A stretch of 64,000 nt of DNA from Anaerolineaceae bacterium (GTDB lineage: Bacteria > Chloroflexota > Anaerolineae > Anaerolineales > Anaerolineaceae), in assembly GCA_012839565.1 (NCBI GenBank), contig DUMZ01000014.1:54731-118730 (forward strand), written 5' to 3'. This document shows, one piece after another, positions 7,367 through 16,117 of the stretch. The position numbers were made by a program, and so were the translations under genes. The stretch's first letter is position 1, and each line of letters opens with the position of its first letter. The notes below the pieces were generated by a model. The model made no database searches, was not told the origin of the DNA, and saw only the letters and a list, made by a program, of their open reading frames with translations.

Positions 7367-8983
7367 TTAATGAATTTGATTGAGATGATGAAATATCTTT
7401 TTGTTGGCGGCATAGAGCCTGGTAAATGCCGCGTAGTTTTTATCATGCACAGCGCGAGCGTCCGGATTTGGCACAAACACCCGATCCGGCTTAATCAGCG
7501 CCTCGACATCCTTCAAGTCAGCAATGCGACCTAAGCCAACCGCAACCGCTAAGGCCGCGCCAACAGCACCCACGTTCTGTGGTTCAGGCACGGTCTCTAC
7601 CGGAATTTGCAGAACATCTGCCAGGATTCCCGCTGTTACAGGGGATAGAGCACCGCCACCAACAAAGCGTACTTTATCTCCTGTCTTGATTTTTTTCTTG
7701 ATTGTTTCCAGGAACCAACGCATATGGTAGCAAACTCCTTCAACAACAGCACGAATTAGTTCGGTCTTTCCCGTTTCCAATCCAATATTAAAGAAGATTC
7801 CGCGCGCGTTCGCATCTTCAAAAGGACAGCGGTTGCCGTGAAGCCAGGGGGTGAAAATGACACCGCCGGAACCCGCGGGCGTTTCGGAAATGACCTTGGA
7901 CATATAGTCGTACAAACTCTTATACTCCGAACTTGGGTCATCCGCGACGTGTTGTTTGCTGAGATAGATGTTAATCTCGTCCAGAGCGAGATGGTCGCGC
8001 ACCCACTCCAGGCATTTGCCCGCGGTCTCGAGCTCCGCAAAGTAATTGTAAAGACCAGGTTGAACACCCACGACCGAGGCAATCATGGCATTTGTGTCCA
8101 CGATATTTTGATCGGTGACCGTGGAGACCCAACCGGACGTACCCATATAGACATGGGTCATTTCAGGACGCACGCAACCAGCGCCGACACCAATCAGAGC
8201 CGCATCACTGCCACCGGAAAAGACGGGAATTCCGGGGCTTAGTCCAAGTTCAGTGGCGGGTTCTTCCAAAAGCGTGCCTACTTTTGCTGTTGACTCAACG
8301 ATTTCGGGCATATGCTCAGGCAAAATCCCAAGGCGTTTGATTAGCGCGGCATTAAATTCAGGCGTTTTTGTGTTTTTATCCATCAACAAAGTGGCAAAAG
8401 CTGAATCCCGGCTCATGGTAAATTTACCCGTCATGCGTGCTACCAGGGCATCTTTTACGTCCAGCCACTTGTGCGCCCTGGCGTAAACTTCCGGTTCGTT
8501 TTCTTTCACCCAAAGGTACTTCCAGACCGGGTCCTTGTCGCTGCCAGCAACGACACCTGTGTGATAAAGGCTCTGTAAAAGGAATCCCAAACCAACACCA
8601 GCGACTTGGGGACCACCCCCAGCGTGTGCTTTGCGTACCCCACCCGAGCGCTGGTCCATATAACTCATAGATGGCCGCACTGCGCGGGCTGCCTGGTCAA
8701 GCAGAACCACGCTCTGAGCTTGCGCGCAAAAGCTAATCCCCGCAATCTGCGCACATGTTTCAGGGTTATGGCTGACAAGCTGCCGCGTTGTCTTGCACAT
8801 GGCATCCCACCACTCCTGTGGATTCTGCTCAACCCCACCGTTTGGAAGAATGCTTAGCGAATAGCTTGCAAAGCTTGAATTTTCCAAACTGATAGACATC
8901 CCCTCCGGGCTGTCACTCTCAATTAATTGAAATAAGCAGGTTTTAACCCCTGTTGTGCCAATGTCATACGCCAGAATAATCAT
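7367..8983 (-). CDS. FGGY-family carbohydrate kinase (xylulokinase-like)
   Basis: 538 residues, somewhat longer than xylulokinase. The N-terminal ATP-binding motif is LAYDIGTTGVKTCLF. The second FGGY signature region is VYMGTSGWVSTV, and the C-terminal ATPase motif VRFVGGGALSPVTAGILADVLQIPV is intact. It should phosphorylate a sugar or sugar alcohol (pentulose, gluconate or similar); the substrate is not clear. It starts 17 bases after the TetR gene ends and continues into gtrA, forming a tetR-kinase-gtrA operon. The class II aldolase across the divergent promoter would be a natural next enzyme for its sugar-phosphate product. Confidence 0.9.
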   Translation of the reverse strand: MIILAYDIGTTGVKTCLFQLIESDSPEGMSISLENSSFASYSLSILPNGGVEQNPQEWWDAMCKTTRQLVSHNPETCAQIAGISFCAQAQSVVLLDQAARAVRPSMSYMDQRSGGVRKAHAGGGPQVAGVGLGFLLQSLYHTGVVAGSDKDPVWKYLWVKENEPEVYARAHKWLDVKDALVARMTGKFTMSRDSAFATLLMDKNTKTPEFNAALIKRLGILPEHMPEIVESTAKVGTLLEEPATELGLSPGIPVFSGGSDAALIGVGAGCVRPEMTHVYMGTSGWVSTVTDQNIVDTNAMIASVVGVQPGLYNYFAELETAGKCLEWVRDHLALDEINIYLSKQHVADDPSSEYKSLYDYMSKVISETPAGSGGVIFTPWLHGNRCPFEDANARGIFFNIGLETGKTELIRAVVEGVCYHMRWFLETIKKKIKTGDKVRFVGGGALSPVTAGILADVLQIPVETVPEPQNVGAVGAALAVAVGLGRIADLKDVEALIKPDRVFVPNPDARAVHDKNYAAFTRLYAANKKIFHHLNQIH

Positions 8984-9000
8984 TGTTCCAGCCCCTTTCG

Positions 9001-9666
9001 TTAATCTTCAGCTACTAAAAGTGCCCCTTTCAAAAATTGAAAGGTCTCCGAAATGACTTGCTCATCATATTCTTCCTGGTCAATCTCCGGGTTGTTATAC
9101 ATTTGGAAACGAATCCTGTAATAATCGCAGGCATAAGCAAACTGTAATGACAACAGGATATTATCCATCGAAAAAGCGGCAAGCCTGGCATTCAGTTCTG
9201 GCTTAACTTCACCGCTTCGCTGACCTTCTTCCAGCATTTTTATATAACGTTCTGACGTAAACTGCTCCATACTTCGTGGCAGTTTAGATATTAGCTCCTG
9301 GTTGCCAATCGAGGACATCTCGTGATACAGGCGAATTAAAGTTATTTCTTCCCGAGACGTTCTAACCACCAGGCGCACTAGAGCTTCAATCTTCTGAGCG
9401 ATACTCAATGTTTCATCATCGACCACTTTTCCGGCATGCGTCTCAATCAGCGCTGAACCGTACTGAACAATATAAAGGAAGAGATTCTCTTTGGTATTAA
9501 AATAGTGAAAAATCGACCCCACACTGATTTTAGCTCGCTTGGCAATGTGATTAGTGTTGGCTAATTCATAACCCCGGTCTGCAAATTCAGCAATGGCAGC
9601 TTTTAGTATTCGTTCCTGTTTTTCTGGATTCAGGCGTTTGAAACTCTCGTTGGCAAAATTGTTCAT
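9001..9666 (-). CDS. TetR-family repressor of the sugar kinase/aldolase regulon
   Basis: 221 residues. The N-terminal helix-turn-helix domain (RILKAAIAEFADRGYELANTNHIAKRAKISVGSIFHYFNTKENLF) is classic TetR; the rest is the variable ligand-binding domain. It begins a leftward operon with the kinase and gtrA. Two copies of one palindrome, TTGAGTGRYCACTCAA, lie in the 294-base divergent region. One lies upstream of tetR and the other on the aminotransferase promoter. The protein therefore probably represses both arms and itself. The inducer is unknown. Confidence 0.92.
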   Translation of the reverse strand: MNNFANESFKRLNPEKQERILKAAIAEFADRGYELANTNHIAKRAKISVGSIFHYFNTKENLFLYIVQYGSALIETHAGKVVDDETLSIAQKIEALVRLVVRTSREEITLIRLYHEMSSIGNQELISKLPRSMEQFTSERYIKMLEEGQRSGEVKPELNARLAAFSMDNILLSLQFAYACDYYRIRFQMYNNPEIDQEEYDEQVISETFQFLKGALLVAED

Positions 9667-9795
9667 CTTAATCCATGTCCAATTATTTAATTTGATACTC
9701 TGCCGTCTTTGAATATGGAAAGCGTATTCAACAACGGAGAAGAAGGTTTTCAGAAGGAGACCTACTTACTTTAAATAATATTGACGGGCTCCGTG

Positions 9796-9811
9796 TTGAG
9801 TGACCACTCAA
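9796..9811. promoter_or_regulatory. TetR operator, distal copy
   Basis: TTGAGTG-AC-CACTCAA, seven-base arms. It is identical in arms to the site at 9913-9928, with centres 117 bases apart (about eleven helical turns). Confidence 0.8.
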
Positions 9812-9879
9812 TACCTTGTGCCAATATTACCACATTAACTAAAAAAACATAACGTTTTCTCCCGCATTCAAAAAATCCC

Positions 9880-9908
9880 TTGCGCTTTGGGGCTGGCCGT
9901 GGTAAATT
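9880..9908 (+). promoter_or_regulatory. promoter of the aminotransferase-aldolase operon
   Basis: TTGCGC (9880-9885), a 17-base spacer, and TAAATT (9903-9908). The predicted start near 9915 falls inside the palindrome at 9912-9929, so a bound repressor would block initiation. Confidence 0.6.
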
Positions 9909-9911
9909 TAC

Positions 9912-9929
9912 ATTGAGTGGCCACTCAAT
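9912..9929. promoter_or_regulatory. TetR operator over the transcription start
   Basis: ATTGAGTGGCCACTCAAT, an 18-base perfect palindrome that shares its TTGAGTG/CACTCAA arms with the site at 9796-9811. Confidence 0.85.
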
Positions 9930-9960
9930 TTTGAGATGTGGTCACAATATGGAGGTCGTC

Positions 9961-11427
9961 ATGATAGATTTAAGTTCCGCAACAATCAGAAAACAAACCG
10001 AAGCACTGGACGAGCTGATTAAAAAGCCTATCCATTCCATCTCCCCTGATGCGCTTGCTACATATGAAACAGAGTATTTCGGCAAGAAGTGTGTCAAAAG
10101 CTACGAGATGATACAGGAAGCCAAGAAATATATTCCCGGGGGCGTGCAACACAACCTTGCTTTCAATCATCCCTTTCCTCTCGTTTTCACCAAAGCGGAA
10201 GGCGCTTATTTGGAAGACCTGGACGGCAACCGCTATTTCGACTTTCTGCAAGCTGGTGGCCCAACAGTCCTGGGCTCAAACCCACCCGAAGTACGCGAAA
10301 AGGTCATCGAGTTGCTAAACACTTGTGGTCCCTCAACCGGCCTTTTTCATGAATATGAATATCGCATTGCCAAACTGGTTACCGAGCTTATTCCATCTGT
10401 CACCTGGCTACGCATGTTAAACTCGGGCACAGAAGCCTGCATGGCAGCTATCCGTGTTGCCAGACTGGCGACAAAGCACAGGCACGTTCTCAAAATGGGT
10501 GGCGCGTACCACGGCTGGAGTGACCAACACGCCTATGGCATCCGCGTGCCGGGAAGCAAATTTACCCAGGCTCATGGTATCCCGCTCTTTATTTTCCGGG
10601 GTATTGATGAGTTTTTCCCAGGGGATCTCAATTCGCTTGAACGTAAACTCAGACGCAATACACTGCGTGGCGGAACTGCTGCCGTGATGATTGAGCCCGT
10701 TGGCCCCGAAAGCGGCACCCGCCCCATTAGCATTGACTTTATCAAAGGTGCTGCCGAGCTATGCAAAAAGTACGGTGCCCTGCTGATTTTTGATGAAGTG
10801 GTCACGGCGTTCAGACTATCCCCCCACGGCGCGCAAGGCATCATGGGTGTTGAACCCGACTTAACCGTCTTCGGCAAAGTCATCGCCGGAGGTTACCCCG
10901 GCGCAGGTGGTGTCGGCGGTAAAGAAGAATTCCGCAAATACCTTGCTGCCGGCATTCAAACCGGCGATAAAGTGAAAAAGGCTTTGGTCGGCGGCACCAT
11001 GGCTGCCACACCTCTCTCTGCCCTGGCCGGCTATTACACCTTAAAACGTATTCACGAAACAAACGCCTGCGAAAAAGCCAACGCTATGGGCGACCGCCTG
11101 ACCGCGGGGCTTAAAGCGCTGATTAAAAAGCACAATCTGCCCTTCGTTGCCTTCAACCAAGGCTCTATATGTCACCTGGAAACGGTCGGTACCATGCATT
11201 TTAGCGTCAACTGGGCAAAACCCTGGACCATTCCCACGGTCTTGCATGAAACCTCGAAACGCAAAGCCGAGATGGAACATATGGGCGCGGCGTATATGGC
11301 GGAAGGCCTGGTAACGCTTGCCGGCAGCCGTCTATACACCAGCGCGGCATACGACGAAGAGAAAATTGATCAGGCACTGGCCGCCTTTGATCGTGTCTTT
11401 GAGCACGTTGTTCCTTTTGAAAAATAG
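9961..11427 (+). CDS. class III aminotransferase, glutamate-1-semialdehyde aminomutase-like
   Basis: 488 residues from ATG 9961, which follows a strong GGAGGT site (9951-9956); an in-frame start at 9880 overlaps the promoter and is rejected. The fold is that of HemL and related class III PLP enzymes. Visible features are GGVQHNLAFNHPFPLVFTKAEGAYLEDLDGNRYFDF, the substrate/PLP phosphate region NSGTEACMAAIRVAR, the aspartate in LLIFDEVVTAFR, and the Schiff-base lysine in TVFGKVIAGGYPGAG. It is longer than HemL (about 430) and stands outside a heme cluster. Its operon partner is a class II aldolase and its regulator is TetR, so a catabolic aminotransferase or racemase role is more likely than heme synthesis. 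Substrate unknown. Confidence 0.88.
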   Translation: MIDLSSATIRKQTEALDELIKKPIHSISPDALATYETEYFGKKCVKSYEMIQEAKKYIPGGVQHNLAFNHPFPLVFTKAEGAYLEDLDGNRYFDFLQAGGPTVLGSNPPEVREKVIELLNTCGPSTGLFHEYEYRIAKLVTELIPSVTWLRMLNSGTEACMAAIRVARLATKHRHVLKMGGAYHGWSDQHAYGIRVPGSKFTQAHGIPLFIFRGIDEFFPGDLNSLERKLRRNTLRGGTAAVMIEPVGPESGTRPISIDFIKGAAELCKKYGALLIFDEVVTAFRLSPHGAQGIMGVEPDLTVFGKVIAGGYPGAGGVGGKEEFRKYLAAGIQTGDKVKKALVGGTMAATPLSALAGYYTLKRIHETNACEKANAMGDRLTAGLKALIKKHNLPFVAFNQGSICHLETVGTMHFSVNWAKPWTIPTVLHETSKRKAEMEHMGAAYMAEGLVTLAGSRLYTSAAYDEEKIDQALAAFDRVFEHVVPFEK

Positions 11428-11434
11428 GAAACTC

Positions 11435-12436
11435 ATGCCACACACTCAGGAAACAGAAACACGCCAAATGGTTGTCAATCTGGCGCAGGATTTTCTCAAA
11501 GCGGGACTGGTTGTACGCACATGGGGCAACTTTAGCGCCCGTCTGGATAAAGACACATTCGTCATTACTCCCTCGGGCAAGGCATACGAGGGCATGCAAG
11601 CGAGCGAACTTGTCACCGTCGCGACCGCAGATGGAAAACCCCTGGCAAAAGGCAGTGGTAAGCCTTCTTCTGAGTCTCCGATGCACGCCCGGGTCTACCA
11701 ACGCTATCCCGAAATAAAAGTTGTGGCGCATACCCATCAGGTCTATGCCTCCGCGCTGACGCTTTTGGGGATGGATATCGACGTTCCCGAGCCATGGCAG
11801 CCTGTTTTGGGCACCACGCGTATCCCCTTGAGCGCTTATGCTTTACCCGGCAGTAGAGCATTACATAACAATATGGCCGATACCCTTGCCCGCAGCGACG
11901 CGCAAATTGTGCTGATGGGCAGACATGGCGCCTTCATCTTGGCTGAAACAGCAGAAGAATGTCTCCGCCTTGCTGAAGATTTGGAACGTTTCGCCATAGA
12001 TCTCTTTGCAGAGTGTCTTGGTAAAGAAATCGCACACAGGTCAGACATTCAAAGTGACAGCGACAGAGAAAAAAGTCTCGCGCAGGAATGGCAAAAAACG
12101 ACGCAGGAAGGCGTTGCCGTATCTGCAGATAGCGAAGTCCTGCCCTGGCTTTCAGGCACTTTGAGCCCCTATCTGGATGACTTCGCGCAAATTTGCGGGG
12201 TCAGCGTCAGCCAGAGGCGTGGGTCTGCCAGTGTTGTTTTCGACCCGGATGCAAAGGTGGCAATTTGTTTTGGCAAGGATGAAGCCGATGCGAAAAATGT
12301 CCGTGCTGTTTTGGAAAAGAATGCCAGAGCTGCCAACATCGCGCGGTTAAGCGGTCAAAAACCCATCCCTGCCTGGGAATCCCTTGCTATGCGTTTGGTC
12401 TATCAATTGAAATATTCCAAACAGGCAAACCGTTAA
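11435..12436 (+). CDS. class II aldolase/adducin-family protein with extended C-terminus
   Basis: 333 residues from ATG 11435 (AGGAA site upstream). The N-terminal 215 residues are a complete class II aldolase domain: GNFSARL, SGKAYEGM, the acid in SSESPMHARVY, zinc histidines in VAHTHQVYA, and a third histidine in LMGRHGAFI. The family cleaves fuculose-, rhamnulose- or ribulose-type sugar phosphates. About 110 further residues (from roughly 225) resemble a second, partial aldolase-like module ending in a CFGKDEADAKNVRAVLEKNARAAN stretch. It is separated from the aminotransferase by seven bases and ends at a terminator. Confidence 0.85.
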   Translation: MPHTQETETRQMVVNLAQDFLKAGLVVRTWGNFSARLDKDTFVITPSGKAYEGMQASELVTVATADGKPLAKGSGKPSSESPMHARVYQRYPEIKVVAHTHQVYASALTLLGMDIDVPEPWQPVLGTTRIPLSAYALPGSRALHNNMADTLARSDAQIVLMGRHGAFILAETAEECLRLAEDLERFAIDLFAECLGKEIAHRSDIQSDSDREKSLAQEWQKTTQEGVAVSADSEVLPWLSGTLSPYLDDFAQICGVSVSQRRGSASVVFDPDAKVAICFGKDEADAKNVRAVLEKNARAANIARLSGQKPIPAWESLAMRLVYQLKYSKQANR

Positions 12437-12459
12437 AGGCCATCATTTTAAATTAAGAA

Positions 12460-12492
12460 ATCAAGACCACCACACTTTTGGGTGGTCTTGAT
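12460..12492 (+). terminator. terminator after the aldolase operon
   Basis: A perfect 12-base stem (12460-12471 with 12481-12492) with a nine-base loop. The following bases are AT-rich rather than a pure T run. Confidence 0.65.
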
Positions 12493-12550
12493 GTTTATAT
12501 GCATCCACTCAGGTATACTATTTTTATAACAAGCATAATACGGAGTCATT

Positions 12551-13162
12551 ATGAAAATTTTAGTTACCGCCTTTGAACCTTTTGACAAGGAAGCGATTAA
12601 CCCCACGATGTTGATGCTTGAGCATTTGCCTGCCGACTTTGACGGACACGAAATTATGAAGCAAGTTTTGCCAACGGTTTTTGGCGAATCGGCAGAGATA
12701 GCTTTGACGCGTATTACCGAGTTTGAGCCAGATGCGGTTTTGTGTTTGGGGCAAGCGGGTGGGCGCGCGGCGATGACGCTTGAACGGGTGGCGATTAACA
12801 TCAATGATGCGAGCATTCCAGATAACGCCGGCGCGCAACCTGTGGATGAGCCTATTGTGCCTGATGGACCCGTGGCATACTTTAGCACGTTCCCCAACAA
12901 GGCGATTGTTAGCGCGATGCGTGAGGCAGGTATCCCGGCGGCAATCTCGAATTCTGCCGGCACCTATGTTTGTAACCAGATTCTATACGCGGTTTTGCAC
13001 TTTATCGCTGAAAACAGTTTGCCAGCAAAAGCGGGTTTTATGCATGTGCCCTATCTGCCGGTTCAGGTGGCGGATAAACCCAACATGCCATCCATGAGCC
13101 TGGTTGACATGGTCCGCGCTTTGGAGATTGCGATTCGGGTGATCTCTGGTGATAGAATTTAG
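12551..13162 (+). CDS. pcp: pyroglutamyl peptidase I
   Basis: 203 residues, normal for family C15. It removes N-terminal pyroglutamate from peptides in the cytoplasm. The catalytic triad is visible: Glu78 in MTLERVA, Cys141 in GTYVCNQ and His165 in FMHVPYLP. The start has a CGGAG site. The protein begins MKILVTAFEPF, matching the family's N-terminal TGFxPF motif with Ala in place of Gly. The following BRO-N gene starts 16 bases after the stop. Confidence 0.95.
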   Translation: MKILVTAFEPFDKEAINPTMLMLEHLPADFDGHEIMKQVLPTVFGESAEIALTRITEFEPDAVLCLGQAGGRAAMTLERVAININDASIPDNAGAQPVDEPIVPDGPVAYFSTFPNKAIVSAMREAGIPAAISNSAGTYVCNQILYAVLHFIAENSLPAKAGFMHVPYLPVQVADKPNMPSMSLVDMVRALEIAIRVISGDRI

Positions 13163-13178
13163 TTGGAGAACTTGCGGT

Positions 13179-14039
13179 ATGAATGAGATCAAACTGTACG
13201 AAAATAAAGAAATCAGGTCGATTTGGGATAATGAAAAAGAGAAGTGGTTTTTCTCGGTTGTTGATGTGGTTGGTGTCTTAACAGATAGTGTCAACCCAAA
13301 TAACTACTGGAAAGTTTTAAAGAAACGACTGAATGATGAGGGAAATGAGTTGGTTACAATTTGTAACCAACTGAAAATGAAATCCCCCAAAGATGGAAAA
13401 ATGTATAAAACCGACGTAGCGGACTTGCAAGGTATCTTCCGCATCATCCAGTCCATTCCCTCACCCAAAGCGGAACCTTTTAAAATGTGGTTAGCTGAAG
13501 TTGGCAAAGAGCGGGTTGATGAAATCATTGACCCGGAACTGACCATTGACCGGGCATTGCAAATCTACTTGCAAAAAGGTTATTCAAGGGAATGGATTAA
13601 CCAGAGACTTCAAGCCATTCAAGTCAGAAAAGAATTGACGGACACGTGGCAGGATCATGGTGTCACCGAAGGAATCGAGTATGCCATTCTCACTAATGAA
13701 ATCACCAAAGCCTGGAGTGGCATGACGACCCGTCAATACAAGGATTTTAAAAACCTGAAAAAAGAAAATCTGCGGGATAATATGTCCACCCTGGAACTCG
13801 TGCTCAATATGCTCGCGGAAGCGACAACAACGGAACTGACACAAACCGTCAATCCACAGGGACTGGAAGAAAATAAAGCCGTGGCAAAAGAAGGTGGAAC
13901 TGTCGCGGGAAACGCCAGAAAAGATATCGAAGCGCGGACAGGAAAGCCGGTGATTACGTCGAAAAATGCGCTTAACTTTTCCAAATTGATTGATGAAGTC
14001 AGTTACAAAAAACTTGACAAGCCACTTGACGAGTCTTGA
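13179..14039 (+). CDS. BRO-N/antirepressor-like protein
   Basis: 286 residues from ATG 13179 (GGAGAA site). The first 100 residues are a BRO-N domain: LYENKEIRSIWDNEKEKWFFSVVDVVGVLTDS, then YWKVLKKRLNDE and DVADLQGIFRIIQSIPS. The middle and C-terminal part matches the conserved extension of the DinD-like chromosomal group: INQRLQAIQVRKELTDTWQDHGV, and a C-terminal TGKPVITSKNALNF. BRO-N domains are common in phage antirepressors and bind DNA, but this form is widespread in bacterial chromosomes as a free-standing gene. No other phage genes are nearby. Function unproven. Confidence 0.82.
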   Translation: MNEIKLYENKEIRSIWDNEKEKWFFSVVDVVGVLTDSVNPNNYWKVLKKRLNDEGNELVTICNQLKMKSPKDGKMYKTDVADLQGIFRIIQSIPSPKAEPFKMWLAEVGKERVDEIIDPELTIDRALQIYLQKGYSREWINQRLQAIQVRKELTDTWQDHGVTEGIEYAILTNEITKAWSGMTTRQYKDFKNLKKENLRDNMSTLELVLNMLAEATTTELTQTVNPQGLEENKAVAKEGGTVAGNARKDIEARTGKPVITSKNALNFSKLIDEVSYKKLDKPLDES

Positions 14040-14105
14040 GATAAGAGCGTAAATCAACAACTCAAAACATCGTGTAAGAGCGTTTCAATTTAAAATATGG
14101 CTTTT

Positions 14106-16043
14106 TCAGGCTTGATCGTCCGCGTGGAGGGTTTCGGCGAGGGTAGTCCAGTCTCCCATTAGTTTGTCCAGTTTTGTGTTGAGCGCCTGATATTCGTCAC
14201 TGAGTTTAAGCAACGCGACGGGATCGGTGGGTGGGTTGGAGAGTTTTGCTTCGCAAAGCGCTTTTTTACTTTCCATCTCATGAATCTCTGCTTCTAAGCG
14301 GGAGAGCTTTTTCTCGAGTTGCTGGCGTTGGTTGCGACTAAGTTTGTCGCTTTGCTTTGCCTTTTGGGACTCAGTTTTAGGCTTGCGTGTCTCGGTATCG
14401 CTTGCATTCTGCGCAGAGAGTCTGGCAGCCTGTGCTTGTTTAAATTCCTTGTACTCCGAGTAGCAACCTTTAAAAACTTGCAGGCGACCTTCGTCAGGCA
14501 AAAGTTCCCAAATTTGCGTCGCCAGCGCATCAATCAGATAGCGGTCGTGCGAGACGAGCAAAATCGTGCCAGGATAGTCTTGGAGGACTTTTTGCAAAAC
14601 CTCCTGGGTGGAATGATCCAGGTGGTTGGTGGGTTCATCAAGCAGGAGCAAGTTCGCGTCAGAAAGGGCTAACTTCGCCAGTGCCAGACGTCCGCGTTCG
14701 CCACCGGAAAGCGTGCTAACCGTCGCGAAAACATCATCCTCCTGAAAACCATACTTTGCCAGATAATCACGCACTTCGCCAGGCAACATGCGCGGTGCTT
14801 CGCGGTTGATTTCTTCAATCAAGTTGTTGCTTTCAATGAGATCTTCATGCGCCTGGGCAAAATAACCCACGTTCAGACTTGCGCCCAGTTCGGTTTCGCC
14901 GGAATAAGGGGGAATTTGCCCCAAAATTGTGCGCAAAAAGGTCGTTTTGCCCGCGCCGTTGGGACCGATGATGGCGACACATTCTGTGCGCTCCAGCACC
15001 AAATCAGGCGCGCTGAAGAGCGGTTTCCCTTCGTCATGGTAGCCTACTTCAAGGTCATAAGTGCGCAAAACCAGCTGCCCACTGCGTCCGCTCACTTTCA
15101 GGCGCAGGTGCATAGGGCGCACGTTAGGGTCGGGGTTGGTGAGCAGCGAGTCGCGCATAAGGCGTTCCAGGCGCTTGCGCCGTCCGCGTGCCTGGGCGGT
15201 GTTTTGGCTGTCGATAAAGCGTTTGATGTAATCTTCCTGCTTCTCGATATACTCTTGCTGGGCTTTATATTCCGCCAAACGACGTTGGTAACGTTCCTGG
15301 CGCTGGTGCAGGTAGGCGGTGTAGTTGCCACGATATTCTTCGATGGCGGGGGTCATTTCCCAAATCCAACTGGCAGTCTGGTCCAAAAAGTAGCGGTCAT
15401 GCGAGACGATAATCGCCGCGCCTTTCCAGGCACGCAGCCAGGCTTCCAGCCATTCCACGGCTTGGATATCCAAATGGTTGGTGGGTTCGTCCAGGAGTAG
15501 CAAATCGGGGTCTTCCAGCAGAAGTTTTGCCAGACGCGCGCGGGTGCGTTGCCCGCCTGAAAGTTGATTGAGCGGGCGATAGAAATCGCTTTCATCAAAG
15601 CCCAGTCCACTCAGGGTGTGCTGCAGACGACTGATGTATGTATAGCCGCCCAGGTCATCAAAACGGGTTTGCAGTTTGCCGTAATCCTGGAGCAGTTCGG
15701 GTGAGTCATCGCCATTTGCCATGCGTCGTTCAAGCGTTTGCAGTTGGGCGCCCATTTCGAGCAGGTTTTCGAATGCCATCAGGCAGAAGTCCCAAAGCGT
15801 GCCGGGAATATCGCCCACTGCGGTTTGGGGCAAATAAGCGATTTTTAGACCACGCGCGCTGTGCACGGAGCCTTGGCTGGGACTGTCTTCACCTGCCAGA
15901 ATGCGCAAAAGCGTGGTTTTACCCACGCCGTTGGGGCCAACAATGGCGATGCGCGCGTTTTGCGGGATGGCGATGTTGATGTCATCAAAGACGTCTACCG
16001 CGCCAAACGCCCGTCCAAGGTTTTGTGTGCTGAGGATGGTCAT
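14106..16043 (-). CDS. ABC-F family ATPase (Uup/YheS-like)
   Basis: 645 residues with two ATP-binding cassettes and no membrane domain. Cassette 1 has GPNGVGKTT near residue 36 and LSGGQRTRARLAKLLLEDPDLLLLDEPTNHLD. Cassette 2 has GPNGAGKTT and LSGGERGRLALAK followed by LLLLDEPTNHLD. Between them lies the charged linker (YIEKQEDYIKRFIDSQNTAQARGRRKRLERL) that reaches the ribosomal P-site in ABC-F proteins. The C-terminal 100 residues form a coiled coil as in Uup. ABC-F proteins act on ribosomes as translation factors or give antibiotic protection. A -10 hexamer lies eight bases before the ATG without a ribosome-binding site. Confidence 0.92.
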   Translation of the reverse strand: MTILSTQNLGRAFGAVDVFDDINIAIPQNARIAIVGPNGVGKTTLLRILAGEDSPSQGSVHSARGLKIAYLPQTAVGDIPGTLWDFCLMAFENLLEMGAQLQTLERRMANGDDSPELLQDYGKLQTRFDDLGGYTYISRLQHTLSGLGFDESDFYRPLNQLSGGQRTRARLAKLLLEDPDLLLLDEPTNHLDIQAVEWLEAWLRAWKGAAIIVSHDRYFLDQTASWIWEMTPAIEEYRGNYTAYLHQRQERYQRRLAEYKAQQEYIEKQEDYIKRFIDSQNTAQARGRRKRLERLMRDSLLTNPDPNVRPMHLRLKVSGRSGQLVLRTYDLEVGYHDEGKPLFSAPDLVLERTECVAIIGPNGAGKTTFLRTILGQIPPYSGETELGASLNVGYFAQAHEDLIESNNLIEEINREAPRMLPGEVRDYLAKYGFQEDDVFATVSTLSGGERGRLALAKLALSDANLLLLDEPTNHLDHSTQEVLQKVLQDYPGTILLVSHDRYLIDALATQIWELLPDEGRLQVFKGCYSEYKEFKQAQAARLSAQNASDTETRKPKTESQKAKQSDKLSRNQRQQLEKKLSRLEAEIHEMESKKALCEAKLSNPPTDPVALLKLSDEYQALNTKLDKLMGDWTTLAETLHADDQA

Positions 16044-16051
16044 ACGCTAAA

Positions 16052-16057
16052 AGTATA
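16052..16057 (-). promoter_or_regulatory. extended -10 placed for a leaderless transcript
   Basis: On the reverse strand TGG-TATACT ends eight bases before the ABC-F ATG at 16043, with no ribosome-binding site between. Confidence 0.5.
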
Positions 16058-16117
16058 CCAGTCACCAGGGGGAAAAATGTGAATTATCCCGCTTTGTTCT
16101 GTATAGAGACAGTACTT

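Noticed and set aside
9961..11427. HemL of heme synthesis
   Set aside because: No heme genes are nearby, the protein is longer than HemL, and the TetR/aldolase context points to catabolism.
13179..14039. A prophage remnant, suggested by the BRO-N domain
   Set aside because: Neighbours are housekeeping genes with no integrase, capsid or attachment site.
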